A stretch of DNA of 64,000 nt from Streptomyces sp. NBC_01314 (GCF_041435215.1 NZ_CP108394.1:930001-994000), one strand, 5' to 3'; positions 1 to 9,102 are shown, counted from the first letter of the stretch. The notes: a model not told the origin generated them from the sequence alone. Made by a program: numbers and translations.

Positions 1-1
1 G

Positions 2-199
2 GTGGACCTCAGCGGTGTGACTTTCATGGACTCCAGCGGCATCAACGTCTTCGTCGCCGTCCACCGGCAGGTGAGCGGCGCGCGGGGCTGGCTGCGTATC
101 GCCGCCGCGCAGGAGTCCGTGCTGCGGGTCCTGCAACTGGTCGGCGTCGACACGTTCATCCCGTGCCACCCCACCACCGAGCAGGCCCTCAGCCCCTGA
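2..199 (+). CDS. STAS-domain protein, C-terminal part (anti-sigma factor antagonist type)
   Basis: The reading frame enters from the left edge and ends at 199, so only the last 65 residues are visible. They contain the signature DLSGVTFMDSSGI, the phosphoacceptor-serine motif of STAS-domain anti-anti-sigma factors, followed by the usual C-terminal helix region (ESVLRVLQLVGVDTFI). Family role: binds an anti-sigma kinase when the serine is unphosphorylated and so frees a sigma factor. The true start is outside the window. A strong hairpin lies 42 bp downstream. No partner kinase or phosphatase is visible, so the specific pathway is unknown. Confidence 0.85.
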   Translation: MDLSGVTFMDSSGINVFVAVHRQVSGARGWLRIAAAQESVLRVLQLVGVDTFIPCHPTTEQALSP

Positions 200-241
200 C
201 CGCCCTGCCCGTGCCGGTCCGGGGCATCCTCCTGGCATGAG

Positions 242-297
242 CGCCGACTACACGGCGGTGTCGCCCGGAGCCGGGCGACACCGCCGTGTAGTCGGCG
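242..297. terminator. Perfect long hairpin, bidirectional terminator
   Basis: Two 27-base arms (242-268 and 271-297) are perfect reverse complements separated by only two bases (AG). The hairpin lies between the plus-strand STAS gene and the 3' end of the minus-strand ATPase gene, where one structure can stop transcription from both sides. There is no clear U-tract, which is common for Streptomyces terminators. Confidence 0.85.
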
Positions 298-339
298 GAA
301 CATCGTCGGCGCTCGCATCCGCGTCGCGGGCGCTCGGAG

Positions 340-2076
340 TCAGGGCTGCGCCGCGGGCGCGGACGTACCCAGCAGTGACTGCGTCGCCTCGTGCTGCGCG
401 ATGGTGAAGACGTCGCCGGTGCGGCCGGACTCCACGACGCGGCCCGCGTCCAGGACGGTGACGGTGTCCGTTCGGTCGGCGATGAGGAGCAGGTCGTGGC
501 TGATGAGGATGAGGGTCGTGCCACGCCGCTCGCGCAGCTCGGCAAGAAGGTCCATGATCGCGTGGCCCGTGTCGGGGTCCAGCGCGGAGGTGATCTCGTC
601 GCACATCAGCACCTCCGGCTCGGCGGCCAGCGCTCGCGCGATGGCGACGCGCTGGCGCTGTCCGCCGGACAGCTCGTGTGGGTAGCGGGCGGCGAAGTCG
701 GGCGCCAGGCCGACCTGTTCGAGAAGGTCGGCCACTCGTTCGCCGACCTCCCTGGACGCGCAGCGTCGGTGCAACCGTAGCGGGCGGCCCACGGCGGCAC
801 CGACGGTGCGGCTCGGGTTCAGCGCGCCGAGCGGGTTCTGCGTGATGAGTTGCAGTCCGCGTCGCTGTTCGCGGGTGCGTCCGCGCAGGCCGGTGCTCAG
901 GGCCGTCCCGGCCAGGTGGATCGTGCCGGAGGTGCTGCGCTGGAGTCCCGCGACGGTGCGGACCAGGGTGGTCTTCCCCGAACCGGAGACCCCGACGATG
1001 CCGACCGCGGAGCCGGGCGTGACGGTGAGGTCGACGCCGGTGAGGGCGGGCGATCCGCGGAACGCCACGTGCAGGTTCCGTACTTCGAGGGCCGACCTGC
1101 TCTCCGGGGCCGAAGGGGCAGCAACGGTCCGTATCGCGGGCGCGGGGTTCGGCACGGGCGCGGGGCTCGGCGTGGCGCTCGGCGCAGACGCGGGGCTCGG
1201 GGCAGGCACGAAGCTCGACGCGGACGCGGGGCTCGGCGCAGGCACGAAGCTCGACGCGGCGCTCGACGCAGACGCGAGACTCGACGCAGACGCGGGCCTC
1301 GGCGCAGACGCGGCGCTCGGCGCAGACTCAGGGCTCGGCGCAGGCGCGAAGCCCGACGCGGCCAGTCGCGTGCCGAGTTCCACGATGTCGTCCGCGAAGT
1401 GCTCGACCACGGCCGGGTCGTGGCAGGAGATGGCGATGGCGAGGTGGTGTTCGCGGGCGAGGTGGCGCAGCAACTCCGCTATCTCGTCCCGGAGTTCGGG
1501 GTGGAGGCCGGCGGTCGGCTCGTCCAGGAGGAGGACGTCGGGGCGGCGGGCCAGGGCGCGGGCGAGGGCGACGCGGCGCTGTTGTCCGCCGGAGAGGGTG
1601 CCGGGGCGGCGTGCGGCCAGGCGGCCGTCGTCCGGGAGGCGGACCTCCGCGAGGAGCGCGGTCACCGCTTCGGGGCCGCGGTCGACCGCGAGTTCACGGA
1701 CCAGGCTTCGGACCCGCATCCGGGGGTTGAGGCCGGAGCCGGGGTCCTGGCCGACGTAGGCGAGGCGGGTGCCGCGCAGGGTGCGCAGTTCCCGGTCGGT
1801 GAGGGCGAAGACGTCATGCCCGAGGACGTCGACGTGGCCTCCGGCGCGGACGGTGCCGGGCGGCAGCAGGCCGGTCAGCGCGCGCAGCAGGGTGGTCTTG
1901 CCCGCGCCCGACGGGCCGGTGAGGGCGACCAGTCGGCCGGGGTGGACGGTCAGGGACGCGTCCCGCAGCAGGTGTCGGCCGTCGGGTGTCGCCACGGTGA
2001 GGTCCGTGACACGGATCGCGGGGGTGTCGCTCGGAGGGCCTTCCGGTTTCGCGTACCGGTCGCGGGTGTGGCTCAC
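340..2076 (-). CDS. Fused double-ATPase of a peptide/nickel-type ABC importer
   Basis: This 578-residue protein carries two complete ABC ATPase domains. Domain 1 has Walker [10 protein letters not shown], signature LSGGQQRR and Walker B VLLLDEPT. Domain 2 has [17 protein letters not shown] and VLMCDEIT. It corresponds to DppD+DppF (NikD+NikE, CntD+CntF) in one chain and should power the permeases encoded just upstream (4-bp overlap). The domains are joined by an unusual Ala/Ser/Pro-rich linker of roughly 75 residues, encoded by degenerate tandem repeats (see 1140-1365). It is the last gene of the operon running from 5433, downstream of an iron-box promoter, so the cargo is probably a metal-chelate complex rather than a peptide. 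That substrate is inference. Confidence 0.9.
   Translation of the reverse strand: MSHTRDRYAKPEGPPSDTPAIRVTDLTVATPDGRHLLRDASLTVHPGRLVALTGPSGAGKTTLLRALTGLLPPGTVRAGGHVDVLGHDVFALTDRELRTLRGTRLAYVGQDPGSGLNPRMRVRSLVRELAVDRGPEAVTALLAEVRLPDDGRLAARRPGTLSGGQQRRVALARALARRPDVLLLDEPTAGLHPELRDEIAELLRHLAREHHLAIAISCHDPAVVEHFADDIVELGTRLAASGFAPAPSPESAPSAASAPRPASASSLASASSAASSFVPAPSPASASSFVPAPSPASAPSATPSPAPVPNPAPAIRTVAAPSAPESRSALEVRNLHVAFRGSPALTGVDLTVTPGSAVGIVGVSGSGKTTLVRTVAGLQRSTSGTIHLAGTALSTGLRGRTREQRRGLQLITQNPLGALNPSRTVGAAVGRPLRLHRRCASREVGERVADLLEQVGLAPDFAARYPHELSGGQRQRVAIARALAAEPEVLMCDEITSALDPDTGHAIMDLLAELRERRGTTLILISHDLLLIADRTDTVTVLDAGRVVESGRTGDVFTIAQHEATQSLLGTSAPAAQP
1140..1365. repeat. Degenerate tandem repeat encoding the Ala/Ser/Pro linker
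   Basis: Short words such as GGCGCAGACGCG, GGCGCAGGCACGAAGCTC and CTCGACGCAGACGCG recur in tandem. On the minus strand they encode repeats of the SPASASS and FVPAPSPA type between the two ATPase domains. Such repeats change length by slippage, so the linker length may differ between strains. All units keep the reading frame. Confidence 0.75.
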
Positions 2077-2879
2077 AGGACGGTCACCGCCTTCCGGCCG
2101 GTCTGGGGGGCGAGGGTGGCGGCCGCGAGGTTGACGCTCAGGGCGAGCAGGCCGATGGCGATGCTGGGGGCGACGACGGACCAGGGGTTGAGGAGGAGGC
2201 CGGAGGAGTTCTCGCGGATCATCAACGCCCAGTCGGCTGCGGGTGGTTGAGGGCCTACCTGGAGGAAGCCGGCGGTGGCGACGAGGTAGACGGCGGCGAC
2301 GAAGCGCAGCCCGAACAGGGCCAGCAGGGTGGCGCGCAGGTTGGGCAGGATCTCGCGGACGACGAGGTACCAGAGGCGTTCTCCGCCGGCGGCGGCTGCT
2401 TCGACGTATCCGGCCTCGGCGATGGGGGTCGCCGCGCTCGCCGCGAGCCGGACGGCGTACGGCACGCCCAGGACGACGGCGGCGGCGATGACCGCGAGGC
2501 GGCCGCCGTCGGGCCAGGACAGGGTGACGAGGAGGATGCCGAGCACGGCTGGAAGCAGCATCAGTACGTCGGCGGTGCGTTCCACGAGCCGTCCGACGAG
2601 GGGTCGTACGGCGCCGATCGCGCCCAGCACCGCGGCGGTGCCGGTGACGAGGACCGCGACGAGCAGGGAGGACAGCACGAGGTCGCGGCCGCCGGCCAGC
2701 AGTCGGCTGAGTACGTCGCGGCCGAGTTGGTCGCCGCCGAGGGCGGCGGCGGAGTCGGGGGTGGCGTAGGGCGCGGTCACCGGGGCGTCCACGGCGTTCG
2801 GGGCGATCCAGGGGCCGAGGAGGGCGAGGCCGATGAGGAGCAGGGCCGGGGCGATGCGCAGGGCTGCTTTGACAGTCAT
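2073..2879 (-). CDS. ABC transporter permease, DppC/NikC type
   Basis: A 268-residue integral membrane protein with about six hydrophobic segments and the binding-protein-dependent permease signature in the second half (EAAAAGGERLWYLVVREILP, the EAA loop contacting the ATPase). The GGDQLGRDVLSRLL motif in the N-terminal third is typical of DppC/OppC/NikC subunits. The gene overlaps its neighbours by 4 bp on both sides, implying translational coupling in the importer operon. It forms the channel with the DppB-like permease encoded upstream. Confidence 0.9.
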   Translation of the reverse strand: MTVKAALRIAPALLLIGLALLGPWIAPNAVDAPVTAPYATPDSAAALGGDQLGRDVLSRLLAGGRDLVLSSLLVAVLVTGTAAVLGAIGAVRPLVGRLVERTADVLMLLPAVLGILLVTLSWPDGGRLAVIAAAVVLGVPYAVRLAASAATPIAEAGYVEAAAAGGERLWYLVVREILPNLRATLLALFGLRFVAAVYLVATAGFLQVGPQPPAADWALMIRENSSGLLLNPWSVVAPSIAIGLLALSVNLAAATLAPQTGRKAVTVL

Positions 2880-3895
2880 CGTCGGACTCCCGTCACCAGG
2901 TCCCGGACCAGGTCGGCCAGGAGCAGAACCCCGGTGATGACAGCGCCGGAGAGCGCCGTGACGCCGGCGATGACCGGGCTGTCGCGGTCACTGACCGCGG
3001 AGGCCAGCACGGAGCCGATGCCCGGGTAGTTGAAGATGGTCTCCACCACGACCGCGCCGCCCAGCAGCATGCCGGTGGAGGTGGCAAGGCCCGCGGCGAT
3101 GGCGGGCAGGGCTCCCGGCAGCACATGGTGGGTGAGGACGCGGTGGGGCGGCAGTCCGTCGAGGACGGCCGTCTCCACATGCGGGGCGCGAGCCTCGTCG
3201 GCGAGAGCGGCACGCACGATCCGGATGTTCCAGCCGGCCTGCGGGAGGGTCAGGGCGAGGGCGGGCAGCACGAGCATGTCCCAGGAGGCGGGGGTTCCGT
3301 CGGCGTCGGCGAGGGTGACGGCGGGCAGCCAGCCGGTCCACAGGGACAGCACCAGGACCAGGGCGACGGCGACGACGAACTCGGGCAGTGCGAGGACCGC
3401 GGTCGCCGTGGCGGAGACAGCCCGGTCGAGCCGGCCGCCGGGGCGCAGCGCGGCCCAGCAGCCCAGGGTGAGGGACACGAGCGCGGTGAGCAGCAGGGCG
3501 ATGCCGCCGAGGAGCAGGGTGTTGGGGAAGGCGGTGGAGAGCAGGTCGGTGACCTTCTCGCCGCGTGCGGAGGTGCCGAGGTCGCCGGTGGGCAGGCCCG
3601 TCATCCAGTCCCGGAAGCGTTCGAGCAGCGGACGGTCCAGGCCCAGCAGTGCGCGGCGCGCCGCGAGGTCGGCGGCGCTCTCACCGCGTTCGGAGGTGGC
3701 TGTGGCCGCGTCGCCGGGCAGCAGTTCGACGGTGCCGAAGACCAGCGCGAGGAGGAGCGCGAGCAGGGCGGCTCGTTTCAGCAGCACCATGCCGATGCGG
3801 CCCAGGACCAGGACAGGGGTGCGCGCCGACCGCCTGCCCGGGGTGACCCGGGAGGCGGCCGGCGCGGTGGTGTCGGGGGTCAACCGGCCAGCCAC
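2876..3895 (-). CDS. ABC transporter permease, DppB/NikB type
   Basis: An integral membrane permease of about 339 residues from the GTG at 3895. One N-terminal membrane span (LLKRAALLALLLALVFGTVE) precedes a long periplasmic-type loop, as in DppB/NikB. The C-terminal half has the conserved ETIFNYPGIG motif of this subunit. The frame stays open upstream to 3988, but that part overlaps the binding-protein gene, so a GTG at 3895 or a TTG at 3883 (overlapping the TGA of the preceding gene) is more likely. The exact start is unsettled because neither has a well-spaced ribosome site. Confidence 0.85.
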   Translation of the reverse strand: MAGRLTPDTTAPAASRVTPGRRSARTPVLVLGRIGMVLLKRAALLALLLALVFGTVELLPGDAATATSERGESAADLAARRALLGLDRPLLERFRDWMTGLPTGDLGTSARGEKVTDLLSTAFPNTLLLGGIALLLTALVSLTLGCWAALRPGGRLDRAVSATATAVLALPEFVVAVALVLVLSLWTGWLPAVTLADADGTPASWDMLVLPALALTLPQAGWNIRIVRAALADEARAPHVETAVLDGLPPHRVLTHHVLPGALPAIAAGLATSTGMLLGGAVVVETIFNYPGIGSVLASAVSDRDSPVIAGVTALSGAVITGVLLLADLVRDLVTGVRR

Positions 3896-5433
3896 GCGCC
3901 TTCGAGCTGCACCCTTCCGTACCCGGGCAGTGTCGGCAGCCCGCGTACCTTGGCCCCGGCGAGGTCGATGCCGTCGGCCATGCCCCACAGCAGGTAGCCG
4001 GAGCGGTCGTACTCGATCTTCTGGAGGTCCTTCAGCAGCTGGGTGCGCCCGCTCGCGTCGGCGGAACCGATGGCCTTCTCGTACGCGGTGTCGAAGGCCT
4101 CGTCCTTCCAGCCCGCCTCGTTCTGGCCGCTGTCGGACACCATGGTCTTGCTGGCGAAGAAGACGACGGAGTCGTTGGTGCCCCAGTAGGTGGTGTAGAG
4201 GTCTCCCTTGAGCCAGGTCTTGTCCCAGAAGGTGGCCGATTCCTGCTTGACGACCTTGATCTTCACGCCTGCCTCGCGGACCTGGGTGGCGAAGAGGGTG
4301 GCCGACTCGGCGAGGCCGGAGATGTCCTCGGTGGTGTACAGCTCGTAGGTCTTGGAGGTGTCGAACTTCGCCTCCTTCAGCAGCGCCTTGGCCTTGGTGA
4401 GGTCGCGGGTGCGCTGCGGGAGGCTCTTGTCGTAGGCGGGGTCGCCGGTGCCGAGGACGTCGTTGGCGACGGTGCCGTAGCCGGAGAGGACCTGCTTGAC
4501 CATGGCCTCGCGGTCCACGGCGAGGCGCAGTGCCTCGCGGACCTCGGGGTCGGCGAAGGGGCCGTCGGCGGTGCGCATGACGATGGGCATCGCCATGTCG
4601 TTGGGGCGGCGGACGGCCTGGATGTCCTTGCGGCTCTCCGCCGTACGGGCGGCGACGGCACCGACGTTGGAGGCGAGGTCGATCTGGCCCGCGAGCAGGG
4701 CGCTCGCCATGGCCTGCGGGCTCTCGAAGATCTTGACCTCGATGGCGTCGAGGTGGACCTCGCCGCCGTACCAGTCGTCGTTGCGGACCAGCCGGGCGTT
4801 GCCGCCGCGGAACCAGTCGAGTTTGAAGGGGCCCGTGCCGGGGGCCTTGGCTATGTCCTTGTCGGTGGTGCCCTTGGGGATGACGAAGGTGGTGAGGCGG
4901 ATCAGCAGGGGCAGTTCGGCGTTGGCGTAGTCGGAGACGATGACGACGGTGTCGGTGCCCTCGGCGGTGATGTTCTTCTCCTGGATGCCGGGCAGGCGGG
5001 AGGCGCCCGAGGGGGTGGCGCGCAGCCGCTTCAGCGAGAAGACGACGTCCTCGGCGGTGACCGGCGTCCCGTCGTGGAACTTGGCGCCCTCGGCGAGGGT
5101 GAACCGCCAGGTCTTCTGGTCCTCGGAGGGCTTCCAGCTCGCGGCGAGGCGGGGCTCGGTGTTGGGCTCGGTGCCGGGGACGGTGAGGGTGTCGTAGAGC
5201 AGGCTGATGATGAGGTAGTCGCTCTCGTTGGCCTGACTGCCGTGCGGGTCGCGGGTGATGGCACCGGCCCGGCCGAGCGCTCCGACTCGCAGGGTGCCGC
5301 CCTTGCGGGGCTTGGCCGAGTCGCCGGTGGCGGACCCGGTGGGCTCTTCGTCACTGCCACCACAGGCGGTGAGCATGACGCCCGCGCCGATGGCGCCGCC
5401 GGTCCAGAGCAGTTGACGTCGCGTCAGGTCCAC
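3880..5433 (-). CDS. Extracellular solute-binding lipoprotein, SBP family 5 (peptide/nickel/metallophore)
   Basis: A 517-residue substrate-binding protein. The N-terminus MDLTRRQLLWTGGAIGAG with a following LTACGG lipobox marks a twin-arginine lipoprotein anchored outside the membrane. The body has the family-5 layout (LRVGALGRAGAITRDPHGSQ; FTLAEGAKFHDGTPVTAEDV). Family 5 includes DppA, OppA, NikA and the staphylopine receptor CntA, so the sequence alone does not fix the ligand. It is the first gene of the importer operon, directly after a promoter with two iron-box matches and opposite a predicted metallophore operon. I infer that it captures a metal-loaded version of that product. Confidence 0.9.
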   Translation of the reverse strand: MDLTRRQLLWTGGAIGAGVMLTACGGSDEEPTGSATGDSAKPRKGGTLRVGALGRAGAITRDPHGSQANESDYLIISLLYDTLTVPGTEPNTEPRLAASWKPSEDQKTWRFTLAEGAKFHDGTPVTAEDVVFSLKRLRATPSGASRLPGIQEKNITAEGTDTVVIVSDYANAELPLLIRLTTFVIPKGTTDKDIAKAPGTGPFKLDWFRGGNARLVRNDDWYGGEVHLDAIEVKIFESPQAMASALLAGQIDLASNVGAVAARTAESRKDIQAVRRPNDMAMPIVMRTADGPFADPEVREALRLAVDREAMVKQVLSGYGTVANDVLGTGDPAYDKSLPQRTRDLTKAKALLKEAKFDTSKTYELYTTEDISGLAESATLFATQVREAGVKIKVVKQESATFWDKTWLKGDLYTTYWGTNDSVVFFASKTMVSDSGQNEAGWKDEAFDTAYEKAIGSADASGRTQLLKDLQKIEYDRSGYLLWGMADGIDLAGAKVRGLPTLPGYGRVQLEGAWLAG

Positions 5434-5463
5434 TTGTCCCTCGTTTTCCCACAGTTGACTTAG

Positions 5464-5482
5464 TTTGCTTAGCCTTACCTAT
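5464..5482. promoter_or_regulatory. Iron box (DmdR/IdeR/DtxR type), site 1
   Basis: TTTGCTTAGCCTTACCTAT matches about 15 of 19 positions of the actinobacterial iron-box consensus TTAGGTTAGSCTAACCTAA. It sits 31 bp upstream of the importer's binding-protein gene. Iron-loaded DmdR1 would be expected to repress from here. The match was made by eye and no binding is shown. Confidence 0.6.
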
Positions 5483-5533
5483 CCTATGTTTCGCCTGTGC
5501 GACAAGACCATCTGGGGTGTGATCTAGATCAAC

Positions 5534-5552
5534 TTAGGTAAGCCTTTCCTAT
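5534..5552. promoter_or_regulatory. Iron box (DmdR/IdeR/DtxR type), site 2
   Basis: TTAGGTAAGCCTTTCCTAT matches about 15 of 19 positions of the iron-box consensus, with a perfect TTAGGT left half. It lies on the side of the divergent promoter region facing the biosynthetic operon (first ATG at 5722). Two boxes in one 288-bp divergent region suggest that import and biosynthesis are repressed together by iron. Confidence 0.65.
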
Positions 5553-5721
5553 CTTCCTGTGATCTGGCTATGTTTCCGGAGGTCGACCGGAGCCGCACCC
5601 GAACACGCGGCCCACCTCGGGCGGCTTTCTTCGCCGTGCCCGCCGACCGTCCACAGCCCCACCCGTAGACCACTGCACCGCGCCCCGCACCCGCATTCCG
5701 CACTGGAACGGACGGACCCCC

Positions 5722-6711
5722 ATGCCCACGGGTATCACCCCCGTACGCCCGCTCGCTCCCGACTCGGTGGCAGAGCTGACCACCGCCGCCCACACCCTCC
5801 TCGCCTCGTACGACGGCGACCCCACCCATCCGGGGCTGCTGGCCCAAGTCCCCGCGGTCGCAGCCTCCTTGAGCGACCCGATCCGCCACGCCTGCCGTCC
5901 CGTCGACACCGCCGACGGACTGTTCGTGCTCCGCGGCCTGCACGTCGACGACGAGGCCGTAGGCCCCACCCCTGGCCACTGGTCGACCGCCGGCGGTGCC
6001 GGAGCGGTGTACGACGTGATCCTGCTCCTGCTGTCGACGGTGATGGGCACACCCATCGCCTGGGAGGGGCAGCAGGAGGGCCGCTTCGTACACAACATCG
6101 TGCCGAGCCCCGGCCACGAGGAGGAGCAGACCGGCGCCAGCAGCAGCGTGCTGCTCAGTCCGCACACCGAGGACGCCTTCCATCCCGGTCGTGCCCATCT
6201 CCTGGTGCTGGGCTGCATGCGCAACCCCGACTCGGTCGCCACCACGGCCGCGGGCATCAGGAACGTCCGACTCTCCGACTCCGACGTGGAGTTGCTCAGC
6301 CGCCCGGTTCTGCCGATCCTCCCCGACGACGCCTACGAGGAAGCCCAGGCGTACCAGGGAGCCCCGCCGGCCGTGCCCACCCTGTGGGAGTCGGAGGAGG
6401 GCCTGACCCTGCGCTTCGACCCGGCGTACACCCCGCTGGACCGGGCTCCCGACGACCATCGCGCGGCCTACGCCCGCCTGGCGGACGAACTCGCCCGCGT
6501 CAGCGTGGCCGTGAGCCTCGACCCCGGTGAGGTGCTGGTCGTGGACAACGACCTGGTCGTCCACGGCCGGGTCCCCTTCAAGGCGCGCTACGACGGCGCG
6601 GACCGTTGGCTGAAACGTTCCTCCGTGCGGACGAAGGGCCGCCGGACACGGCCGCCCGCCGAGGAGTCGGAGCACGGCTACGGCCAGGCCGCCGTGGAGG
6701 CCCACGCATGA
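5722..6711 (+). CDS. Fe(II)/2-oxoglutarate-dependent oxygenase, clavaminate synthase/VioC-like
   Basis: A 329-residue TauD/CAS-superfamily oxygenase. The iron-binding triad is visible as H148-x-E150 in the segment SPHTEDAFHPGRAHL, plus a distal histidine in VVDNDLVVHGRVPF. An arginine-rich stretch after it would bind 2-oxoglutarate. Relatives such as VioC and AsnO hydroxylate the beta-carbon of free amino acids. It is the first gene of a five-gene operon (ATGA overlap with the next gene), so it probably hydroxylates an amino-acid precursor or the finished chelator. Hydroxylation would add a metal-binding oxygen. The substrate is not predictable from sequence. Confidence 0.8.
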   Translation: MPTGITPVRPLAPDSVAELTTAAHTLLASYDGDPTHPGLLAQVPAVAASLSDPIRHACRPVDTADGLFVLRGLHVDDEAVGPTPGHWSTAGGAGAVYDVILLLLSTVMGTPIAWEGQQEGRFVHNIVPSPGHEEEQTGASSSVLLSPHTEDAFHPGRAHLLVLGCMRNPDSVATTAAGIRNVRLSDSDVELLSRPVLPILPDDAYEEAQAYQGAPPAVPTLWESEEGLTLRFDPAYTPLDRAPDDHRAAYARLADELARVSVAVSLDPGEVLVVDNDLVVHGRVPFKARYDGADRWLKRSSVRTKGRRTRPPAEESEHGYGQAAVEAHA

Positions 6712-7730
6712 CCGGCACCGACAACGCGGGAGGGAACACCATGGCGGCCGACGACACGACCCTGCGCATCCTCAGCACCAGCGACGTGGCCGGAATCGAC
6801 ATCACCCTGTCCGACGTCGTGTCCGTGGTGGAGCAGGCGTACCGCACTCTGGCCGAGGGCAGGTCGGACAACCCGCGCAAGCTCACCGTCAAACCGGAGG
6901 ACGGCCACTCGGTGGCGTACGCGATGCTCGGCCGCGACGGGGCGCGCGGGGTCGTCGCGGTGAAGACGTCGTACAAGTACGGCCTGCACGAGGACCGCGA
7001 CAAACAGCACTACTACACGACGCTGACGCTGTACGACGACGAGACCGGGCTGCCGGTCGCGATGCTGGACTGCGGCCGGGTGGGCGCACTGCGCACCCCG
7101 GCGGTCTCCGCGCTGCTGGCCCGCGAACTGGCCGCGCCCGGCGCCCGCAGCGCCCTGGTCATCGGCACCGGCACGCAGGGACGCCTCGCGCTGCCGTTCC
7201 TGCTGACCACGCTGCCGGACCTGGAGCGGCTGATGCTCTTCGGCACGCATCCCGACGGCATCCGGGCGGTGCGCGAGCAGCTGAACACGTACTTCCCCGA
7301 CCGTGAGCTGGAGATCGTGACCGATCTGCGCGCGGCGGCGGGCGACGCGGACATCGTGCTGGCCACGGCCGGGCCCAACACCCCCGCCTCCGTGGACGCC
7401 GACTGGCTCAAGCCCGCCGCGCTGTCCGTCCTCATCGGCTACGGCATCGCGCCCTCGACCCTGCACCACGCCGACCGGGTGATCGCCACCAGCGCCGCGC
7501 AGATGCGGGTCACCGGCGTCGACATGGCCGACGGGAGCGGCGAACTGCGCGATGTGGACGCCGAGTTCCCCGAGGTGCTCGCCGGCCGCGCCGAGGGCCG
7601 CACGGATGCCGGGCAGCGCATCTTCGCGTACAACAGCGGGCTGGTCGTCACCGATATCGCCCTAGGGCACCGGTTCGCCCAACTGGCCCTCGACCAGGGG
7701 CTGGGCACGGCGGTGCCGCTGTGGAAGTGA
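6708..7730 (+). CDS. SbnB-like NAD-dependent dehydrogenase (ornithine cyclodeaminase superfamily)
   Basis: A 340-residue protein of the ornithine cyclodeaminase/mu-crystallin superfamily, with the Rossmann motif VIGTGTQGRLAL and the preceding family segment CGRVGALRTPAVSALLARE. The closest familiar relative is SbnB, which oxidatively cleaves N-(2-amino-2-carboxyethyl)-L-glutamate to L-2,3-diaminopropionate and 2-oxoglutarate in staphyloferrin B synthesis. Its ATG at 6708 overlaps the previous stop; a second in-frame ATG lies at 6741. An SbnA-like gene two places downstream strongly supports a diaminopropionate or related aminopolycarboxylate pathway. Opine-type reductive amination is an alternative role. 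Confidence 0.8.
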   Translation: MTGTDNAGGNTMAADDTTLRILSTSDVAGIDITLSDVVSVVEQAYRTLAEGRSDNPRKLTVKPEDGHSVAYAMLGRDGARGVVAVKTSYKYGLHEDRDKQHYYTTLTLYDDETGLPVAMLDCGRVGALRTPAVSALLARELAAPGARSALVIGTGTQGRLALPFLLTTLPDLERLMLFGTHPDGIRAVREQLNTYFPDRELEIVTDLRAAAGDADIVLATAGPNTPASVDADWLKPAALSVLIGYGIAPSTLHHADRVIATSAAQMRVTGVDMADGSGELRDVDAEFPEVLAGRAEGRTDAGQRIFAYNSGLVVTDIALGHRFAQLALDQGLGTAVPLWK

Positions 7731-9073
7731 CGACGGCACTCGCCTCGCACACCACGCCCGAGGTGCGCTCCCTGCTGTGCGGCACACTGCTGCACGAGCT
7801 GAGCCACGGCCTCCAGGGCCCGTACCACGTGCTGTTCCCCGAACGCTTCGACGCCAACGCGACCGCCTTCCGGGAGGCGTTCGCCGAGGCCGGCGTGGAC
7901 GGCCGGGTGTACTACGCGAAGAAGGCCAACAAGGCCGCCGTCTACGCGCAGCGGGCTGCCGTGGCCGGGCTGGGCGTGGACGTGGCGAGCCAGGGCGAGC
8001 TGCGCGAGGCGCTGGCCGCCGGGGTACGCGGCGACGACCTGGTGGTGACCGGCCCGGCCAAGGCTGACGACCTGCTGCGCGTCGCCGTGCTCCAGGGCGC
8101 GCTGATCGCGGTGGACGCGCTCGACGAACTGGACCGGACCCTGTTGCTCGCGGCCGGACTCGGCCGCACCGCACGGGTGTTGCTGCGCAGGCTGCCCCCG
8201 GAGCAGCCGCACAGCCGATTCGGTCTGGGCGACGCCGAGTGGGAGTCGGCCCTGCGGCGGTGCGCCGACGGCCCCGTCGACATGGAGGGCTTCAGCTTCC
8301 ACCTCTCCGGCTACGACATACGTCAACGTACCGACCTGGCAGCCGAGTTGATCGGCCTGTGCACGCGGGCCCGCGCGCTCGGGCTGCGCGCCGACCGGAT
8401 CAGCATCGGCGGCGGCTTCGCCGTGGACTACGTCGGCGCCGACGACTGGCGGCGGTTCGAGGAGAGCCGACGCCCCGAGCACTTCCACGCGGGGAAGTCC
8501 TTCGGGGGCTTCTACCCGTACCACTCCCCGGTCGCCGGCGCGGACGCCCTCCGTACGATCCTGGCGGCCACCCCCACCGGTTCGGGCGAGGGCAGCAGCC
8601 TCGCCGGGCTGCTGCGGGCGGCCGGTGTCACGCTGCTCGTCGAACCGGGCCGGGCCCTGCTGGACCAGGCCGGGTTCACGGTGTTCCGGATCCAGGGCGT
8701 CAAGGAGCGGGACGGGTACGCGGTCCTCACCGTCGACGGCAGCAGTCTCAGCCTGTCGGAGCAGTGGTTCGACAGCGAGTTCCTGCCGGACCCGGTGCTC
8801 GTGCCGACCGGGACAGGGCCGGTGGCGGACGCGGGCCCGTACCCGGCCTGCGTGGGGGCCGCGACCTGCCTGGAGTCGGACATGCTGACCTGGCGCAAGA
8901 TCCCCTTCCCGGTGCGGCCGGCCGTCGGTGACCTGCTCGTGTACCTCAACACGGCGGGCTACCAGATGGACTCCAACGAGTCGCCGTTCCATGAGTTTCC
9001 GCTGCCGCCGAAGGTCGTCGTCGAGCCTGCGGGATCCCGTTTCCGCTGGCGCCTCGACCGCCACCCCCACTGA
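7727..9073 (+). CDS. Fold-type III PLP-dependent decarboxylase (SbnH/LysA-like)
   Basis: About 448 residues with the alanine-racemase-fold decarboxylase layout: PLP lysine in RVYYAKKANKAAVYAQ, FSFHLSGYD, glycine loop SIGGGFAVDY, phosphate-binding EPGR, and a C-terminal CLESDM matching the active-site CxxxD. Family members decarboxylate diaminopimelate, ornithine or carboxynorspermidine; SbnH decarboxylates a citryl-diaminopropionate intermediate. Here it could remove the serine-derived carboxylate to leave an ethylenediamine bridge, which is inference. Start: the GTG at 7727 overlaps the previous stop (GTGA); a GTG at 7721 is equally open. The next gene starts 29 bp downstream. Confidence 0.8.
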   Translation: MTTALASHTTPEVRSLLCGTLLHELSHGLQGPYHVLFPERFDANATAFREAFAEAGVDGRVYYAKKANKAAVYAQRAAVAGLGVDVASQGELREALAAGVRGDDLVVTGPAKADDLLRVAVLQGALIAVDALDELDRTLLLAAGLGRTARVLLRRLPPEQPHSRFGLGDAEWESALRRCADGPVDMEGFSFHLSGYDIRQRTDLAAELIGLCTRARALGLRADRISIGGGFAVDYVGADDWRRFEESRRPEHFHAGKSFGGFYPYHSPVAGADALRTILAATPTGSGEGSSLAGLLRAAGVTLLVEPGRALLDQAGFTVFRIQGVKERDGYAVLTVDGSSLSLSEQWFDSEFLPDPVLVPTGTGPVADAGPYPACVGAATCLESDMLTWRKIPFPVRPAVGDLLVYLNTAGYQMDSNESPFHEFPLPPKVVVEPAGSRFRWRLDRHPH

Positions 9074-9102
9074 AGACCATTCCGAAGACCACAGGAGCCT
9101 TC

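Noticed and set aside
340..5433. Plain oligopeptide importer
   Set aside because: The family would allow it, but iron boxes and a divergent biosynthesis-export operon make a metal-chelate ligand more likely. Kept only as an alternative.
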